From assembly GCA_035578155.1 (NCBI GenBank), contig JAPWDM010000024.1, positions 3,869,001 through 3,933,000 on the forward strand: DNA of 64,000 bases. The letters are read 5' to 3'. Below, one piece after another: positions 59,801 to 64,000 of the stretch. The notes under the pieces are model-generated. The model was not told the DNA's origin. It searched no databases and saw nothing but the letters and a program-made list of their open reading frames with translations. A program made the translations under genes and the position numbers. How positions within the stretch are numbered: the first letter of the stretch is position 1; each line of letters starts with the position of its first letter. Source of the stretch: Brachynemurus nebulosus. Lineage: Eukaryota; Arthropoda; Insecta; Neuroptera; Myrmeleontidae.

Positions 59801-60400
59801 TTTACATCAAATGCCTGGCAACAACCCTTAAAAGACGCTGGTATTCGTGTTTCCACGGTTAGTGTATATAATCCTCGAGCTAATACTGAAGAACGTGTTA
59901 ACCGCGAAATTAACAGGCTTTTCCGTACCTACTGTCATAAAAAACATTCTTCATGGCCCGAATACTTGTCTTTCGTCGAGAATTGCCTTAATAATACACC
60001 TCACGAGAGTACCGGTTTTACACCTTACGAACTCATGTTCAACAAAAAACCTGATTCTTTGGTTGATAAAACAATTCAATTCCCAGTATCTGATGATTTA
60101 TCCCTGGAGGAGAAAATTAATTTAGCTCGTGAACGTACTCTTAAAATGGCTAATATTAGAAAATTACGCCATGATAAACACTCTACTAAAACATATTCAG
60201 TAGGTGATCTGGTGTTACTAAAAACCCATCCTCGATCATCGGCTAAGTTAAAAAAGGTTAAGAAATTTTCCTTTCTTTATGAAGGACCATTCGTTGTCGC
60301 TTCTGTGAAGGCTTCGAATGCTTACGCTTTAATTTATCCAAATTCTGGTTTACCTAAAGGAATTTTCAATGCAATACATTTGAAGAAATTTAATAATTAA
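56813..60400 (+). CDS. pol: Pol: protease, reverse transcriptase, RNase H, integrase
   Basis: One open frame of 1,195 codons has domains in Ty3/Gypsy order. The aspartic protease contains SALIDSGSNVTALSS (active Asp codon at 57,137) and CIIGCDFM. RT has KDGRVRIVLDSRGVN, SIDLTSGYWQVPLHPDCRKY, LPFGLNLAVGMFQ and the catalytic FVDDIVICS (about 58,247-58,273). RNase H starts FYIDCDSSGYAIAGYL and contains RTDHRALSFL. The integrase zinc site is HKSSGH...CVICQKC (about 59,405-59,535), and the core Asp-Asp-Glu lie in FADLYGPL (about 59,605), LITDHGTQF (59,786) and NTEERVNREI (59,891, or 59,888). A GPF-type module, YEGPFVV (about 60,275), follows near the C-terminus. No chromodomain is seen. It is probably translated as a Gag-Pol fusion. 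It would copy the RNA into DNA and insert it. No broken motif was noticed, so it may be active. Confidence 0.95.
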   Translation, partial: QSGKLNSSCLPVVPDNAGNDHPKVDLKTTENISLSNLSNSIYIECPVIVQEDFDFCNTFICNTLSGGLIEDLLEDLHSPSSAMHGTSGSNVLPIIKLQYFDDTVSALIDSGSNVTALSSNAFLRLNKLCHDKTDKLLPLIPTPKCQIVTATGKKSKPISSQVYVEFECSGKYLPLNCLVMEGLNHECIIGCDFMERHRAKIDFDKAVFLFSLDNNNVVSVPFQDGSNLSEPHYSNTNNLNRIEYFKLNLDSEEFYNINNVNYGNPNNDKIFTSVEEIRDHVSSIDHLPDEDKERLFLLLYEFRSIFSKKPGKAKNFVCKFKIKEHVPFTSKSYPIPYSKLPAVQAELQRMIDYQIVERAYSDFVNPIHCVFKKDGRVRIVLDSRGVNHLISSDRECPVSIEYVLGKFQNKRIFSSIDLTSGYWQVPLHPDCRKYTAFLINGKCYQFKRLPFGLNLAVGMFQKCLDQALGNDVRDFCQVFVDDIVICSPDVESHFEHIQIILNKLASAGLTVNFAKCEFFKKELRFLGHLIDSKGVRMDNEKLAAISKIKPPKNVKELQSVLGLFNFYRRFFDKFSYLTAKLSHLLKKGAKWSWGPDEQDTFDALKNRFKESVALYYPNFNKPFYIDCDSSGYAIAGYLYQLDDDGNHLPISYVSRSLTTSERKFSISELELLSVVFSFQRFRTYVLGHRVILRTDHRALSFLRNAKIVSNRLLRWFLSLSDFNFEIEYISGKENFVADLLSRKTVSESETSISEHQNPEINTISDFNYDSESGSTLSENECAQSFTSCSIKLDFSRSKFNNLLKNIHTYQSNDTYCSDIINRIDDCNDTFKVHNNILFHKNICPPFNWQVVIPEAILHDVINFYHKSSGHFGTKKCTYLINQYFYLPNMYSKVKAFVERCVICQKCKVPNQYSEGPLQNVISNKALSHVFADLYGPLPRGKFGFNMILAFKDNFTKYLKLYPLKGASSKQCVKRVLRNFIPEVGRMETLITDHGTQFTSNAWQQPLKDAGIRVSTVSVYNPRANTEERVNREINRLFRTYCHKKHSSWPEYLSFVENCLNNTPHESTGFTPYELMFNKKPDSLVDKTIQFPVSDDLSLEEKINLARERTLKMANIRKLRHDKHSTKTYSVGDLVLLKTHPRSSAKLKKVKKFSFLYEGPFVVASVKASNAYALIYPNSGLPKGIFNAIHLKKFNN

Positions 60401-62931
60401 TTTTAAAGTTGTCCTAGTACAAATTTTAATATTCATCATTTAGCATTTAAATGATTGCAACCATTTTGACTTTACAATATGAAAAAAAAAAAACTGGCTT
60501 TATCAAACAAATTTTTTGATATATTTTTAAATGTTTTTTTCTTTTCGGCTTAAAATATTGTTTTTATTACAAATAATTTAATTAAAAAAAAGAAAGAAAA
60601 AAAAAAAAACAACTTCTATTCAGTTACAATATTGTATATATACGTGTTTTCTGTATGTATACATATATGCTTGTTCAAAATATTTTAATGTTTCACACAG
60701 CCTTGATAGGGAACGGAGAACGCGTGTATGTACCTGTGTTACATCTACTTCGGTCAAAAAACAACATATTATATATATTGTATTAAAACTGCAGTATGTA
60801 CCTTTGTATACGGCTTAATTACATTTTTCACTTATAACTGTAATAACTTTACTTATAATTACTCTAGCCTTTGGTAAATTACCTTTATAATGTTATTTGC
60901 GTTAGTTTTCATTTATAACGATAATGGCTCATTATTACTTTAACCTTTTGGAATCGTTTCAAATTACTTTTGAAAAAAAAAAAAAAGGATGGCTAACATG
61001 TTGGTTCTAGTATACCAACGATCTTTTCTGAATTTTGAACGTTTGTTTCGTTGTAAGTTCGGTACTGCCTCTTTAGATGGCGACACTATGGAGCTTTGAC
61101 CGAACTCGTGGTATTAAAATTTGAAACTTTTATGGATTTATGATTATCTGGATTCTGGGTGGAACACACTTTAATCCCTTTTGTTCGAACCATGTCGACG
61201 GACCCGTCAGGCCGGCGACGTGTGTGCCACCTGATTTTAAAAAACTTTGAAAATTTTGGGGGGTTTATAATATATAGTAGTTTCAGTTTTCAACCTTTGC
61301 GGATCTGTCGTTATTTTAGCCGCCCGGCAAGATCCAACCGGCTAAATTCATTGGGATAATTTTTTGGGTTTTTAACGGTTCATGTAACCATCGTGCGTCG
61401 TGAAAGCTAAAAAGCATCACTTCGTACAAAATTTTTGTATTATCCCTTTTGTAGAGTCATTTTTTCTATCTTAGTGAATAAGTTTTTTTTTTATTTTATC
61501 ATTTTGACTATTTTTGTTTTGTCCTGAAAAACTTGTAGGTAATGGGACATCAGTTACCCTATTGAATTAATATTTCCGTTAATTAACGAGCCTTTTAACT
61601 TATTTTTTTTTTATTATTTCTTTCGTTTCGAATTAAAAGAACGTAAACTTTGGAACATGCTGTATTTTCCTTTCTTGTTTGAGTTTTTTCTTTCATATAT
61701 ATTGAATAATTTTTATTTTTCGTACCTTTAAAGTTTTATCATACCAATTTCTTTCTATTGTATTCGTGAATTTTTTAATTCCTGGAAAAAGAGGTATTGT
61801 TTCACATACTTATTAAAGAAATATTTTTAATTTCTTTCCAATATATCAACTAATTTTTTAAATCATATTTAAAATGGAAGGAAAGTGGTACAAATTTCGT
61901 TGTATGTATCAATAATTTTGAATTTTTTCTAAAACATATTTTTTCTTTACCATTCTGCAAATATTTTTTTTTATTATTTTAAACGCATTATGTATTTTTA
62001 AAACTTGACATTTTTACGATCATAAAAATAAAGTTAAACAGAAAAATAATTTAATTGGCCTGAGAAAGCTTATTTCATTGTGTTTTGTTGTTTTAAAAAA
62101 AAAAAAAATTTTTAAATGTCAGTTTCTCAGGACTTACAAGTTTCAAATAGTTATCTGACACGTGTATGGCAAACATTGAATATATCACGTTGTTTGACAG
62201 TGTATTTTTTAACCATTGGTATATAGCTAATGTTATAATATATTTTCTCATATAGATCTTGTGTATTATATACCTATGTTTTGTATTTTAAGTAAAACTT
62301 TGTAATATTTGTTATTTGTTTTAGATTCAAACTAACCCATTTTTTTCTCAGAAATTCTTTTTAAATAACTAAATATTTTCATCCTTGTAATATTATGAAA
62401 TTTGTTTGATTTTATATGAAAATATAAAAATATTAAATGTTTGATTCTGAATGAATAATGTTTATGCGCTATATATCTTTACTATTCTTTTTCAAATTTT
62501 TTTTTATTATCATCGATTTGATGCAAATTCTTTTTTAAAAATTGTAGTTGTTTTTTCACAACTAACACTAATATTTATGCATTTAGTATGCAATTATTTT
62601 TTCTTGTGAAAAATTTTTTTTTAAGAAGGATTTAAAATAACACAATAATTTTCATTCTTAAGGGAAAATTTTGTTTTACAATATATAATAATTAAACTTT
62701 GCGATTAATGGATTATAAAAAAAAATTTTTTTTTCTTTTTCGTCTGAATTTAAACAACAAAGTAATTTCATTTAACTATATGTCTTCTGTAAATTTTGTA
62801 ATTTTTGTAATCACGTTTTCGCTGGTCGTTATAACATTTTCCACTTTCTGTAGGATTTTTTCTAGGTTGATTTTGTCCAGTTCGCATGTATAATTGCTAC
62901 GCAATTCTAAATGCGAACTGAGGCGGGGGTA
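60401..62931 (+). other. 2.5-kb internal region after pol, no env
   Basis: Very AT-rich with A and T runs. The longest frames are about 66 codons (61,159-61,359 and 62,699-62,893). Neither shows a signal peptide with a transmembrane anchor or any known motif. It could be a long 3' untranslated region, the remains of a lost env or a captured fragment. AGTTCGCAT and ATGCGAACT (62,879-62,919) form a hairpin just before the polypurine tract. Confidence 0.7.
62920..62931 (+). promoter_or_regulatory. polypurine tract
   Basis: GAGGCGGGGGTA stands directly before the 3' LTR and would prime plus-strand DNA synthesis. It is the only G-rich run in the surrounding AT-rich region. Confidence 0.85.
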
Positions 62932-63656
62932 TGTAATGGTGGCAGGTGTCAGCCGAGAACTTTAGGCAATCAAATTTACACTAATGTAGTGTTGATTGCC
63001 TCTATGAAATTGATTGAGTTTTGGGAACTTATCATGAGCTCAAACCCCAGGTAACGTGGTTGATGTCGCCAACTAGCGGCCGTAACGTGAACTATGTGAG
63101 GCCGCCATCATTATTGCGATATATTGATTTCTTACACGGAGGGTTGATTTTGTGATTACCCGAACTAAATGATTTTTGACAGAGAATAGCGACCAGCGAA
63201 CAACGATGAAGGAGTGGTATGTTGATGCTTCGCGCATCACTCACTCACTCACAATGTGACCTTAGATAGGGGCAGACGTAATTCTGTTGTGAGTCATAAC
63301 AAAGATAAAAAAACAATATTTAAATTAAATTTGTAAAATATTTTTATAATTATTTAAAAAATATAAAATACTTAAAACATAAAATAAATATAAAATATTA
63401 AAATAAAACTTTTTTATTATTTCAAAATACCATATTTAAACTTCTATCGATTAATACAATTTTATTTTGTGATCAATAAATTGTTTCGACGCTAAACACA
63501 CAACGGAGAGTAATTCTTCGACAGAACCCGATACCTTTGGAACTTCTATTAATGTGGCATCCAATTTAGCGCTATTTCTGCGTGGGACAACAAGTAACAG
63601 TGTTGGGCGCGAATTTTAAGTAATTTTAAATATAAGCTAAAACCACTCGAACTGTT

Positions 63657-63659
<3 letters not shown>
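62932..63659 (+). repeat. 3' LTR, 728 bp
   Basis: It corresponds base for base to 54,121-54,848 (offset 8,811) with about two substitutions by eye. It ends at GTTACA and is followed by the target duplication ACAT. Confidence 0.95.

Positions 63660-63661
<2 letters not shown>

Positions 63662-63721
<60 letters not shown>
63662..63721. repeat. (TA)n microsatellite, right half of the split array
   Basis: About 29 TA units after the target duplication, ending where the 285-bp repeat begins. Confidence 0.95.
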
Positions 63722-63725
<4 letters not shown>

Positions 63726-64000
63726 AATATTCGTTAATGGCCGTAATGTTTGAAAACGCCTTCACACATTAAACAAAAATATAGTGGATTTTATCAATTT
63801 TGTTTTTTAGTAATTTTATTTAAATTTTTTTTTGTCACTACTTGAGTTATGCAAAATTCCATAAATGAAATAGATGATGCAACAGTGGTTGCGCAGTTTA
63901 GGGCTTGAATGAATCACGTGGTCCAATTAAAAGGGTAATTAAGTATTATAAAATATTACGTTAATATTAAAATGCATCTAATTGAAGTTTCGGAAAAACT
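63722..64000 (-). repeat. 285-bp repeat, inverted copy of 51,397-51,683
   Basis: AATATTCGTTAATGGCCGTA to the window end is the reverse complement of the copy at 51.4 kb. It starts exactly at the (TA)n array. The repeat probably continues outside the window. Confidence 0.9.

Larger units (their letters stand above)
54121..63659 (+). mobile_element. complete, young Ty3/Gypsy LTR retrotransposon, 9,539 bp
   Basis: Its order is 5' LTR, short leader, gag, pol (protease, RT, RNase H, integrase), a 2.5-kb region without a gene, polypurine tract and 3' LTR. The 4-bp ACAT precedes (54,117-54,120) and follows (63,660-63,663) it. The two LTRs differ by about 2 of 728 positions by eye, and both long frames are free of stops, so it inserted recently and may be able to move. 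The integrase position after RT/RNase H marks it as Ty3/Gypsy rather than Copia. No env-like frame was found. Confidence 0.96.

Noticed and set aside
61159..61359. 66-codon frame after pol as an envelope remnant
   Set aside because: No signal peptide, cleavage site, membrane anchor or fusion-like segment is visible, and it is too short.

Overview
This is an AT-rich stretch of animal nuclear DNA, most likely from an insect. It has no operons, no ribosome binding sites and no rRNA or tRNA genes that I can see, and I found no convincing host gene. It is a graveyard of transposable elements cut through by long (TA)n arrays, satellites and inverted repeats. The insect reading rests on Ty3/Gypsy, LINE, pogo, hAT, TTAA-flanked and mariner-like elements, on dispersed repeats carrying a CCCGCGGCTTC box and CAGA/CAGTCAGT tails, and on a zinc-finger gene relic of a type I associate with hemipteran genomes. 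The order of insect is a guess.

Layout. At 0-3 kb there is a gag fragment and then a 120-bp satellite. At 4-8.2 kb lies a decayed LINE on the minus strand (ORF1 and endonuclease), split by a 2.2-kb, almost perfectly palindromic foldback element. At 8-13 kb are AT-rich sequence, hairpins, a dispersed T-rich repeat and a 448-bp inverted-repeat element. At 13.2-14.8 kb is a pogo/Tigger-type transposase pseudogene, followed by a 209-bp Tigger-like MITE. At 19.1-20.6 kb is a TTAA-flanked element containing a nested hAT MITE with an exact 8-bp target duplication. At 21.3-25.0 kb is a decayed Ty3/Gypsy element (short LTR, gag with two zinc knuckles, protease, broken RT and RNase H), interrupted by a 407-bp repeat. 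At 25-38.6 kb are tandem and dispersed repeats and several inverted-repeat elements, two of them related copies. At 40.8-42.4 kb are two broken small genes on the minus strand, one a C2H2 zinc-finger protein. At 43.7-53.7 kb are a truncated hAT MITE, (TA)n arrays, an inverted pair of similar short reading frames, minisatellites and foldback elements.

The one intact coding unit is a Ty3/Gypsy LTR retrotransposon at 54,121-63,659. Its 728-bp LTRs differ at only about two positions by eye, and it has a 4-bp target duplication (ACAT). An uninterrupted gag overlaps an uninterrupted pol (protease, RT, RNase H, integrase with a GPF-type tail) by 16 nt in the -1 frame. It landed inside a (TA)n array. 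Gag would package the RNA, and Pol, made by frameshifting, would copy and insert it. A 2.5-kb region between pol and the 3' LTR shows no env gene.

The most unusual things are the repeated GGGGTAAGTATTAAC motif inside one inverted-repeat element, the 407-bp repeat flanked by a 77-bp duplication, the way (TA)n arrays sit against element ends, the 120-bp satellite that recurs inverted 46 kb away, and the zinc-finger gene relic. All similarity statements were made by eye.
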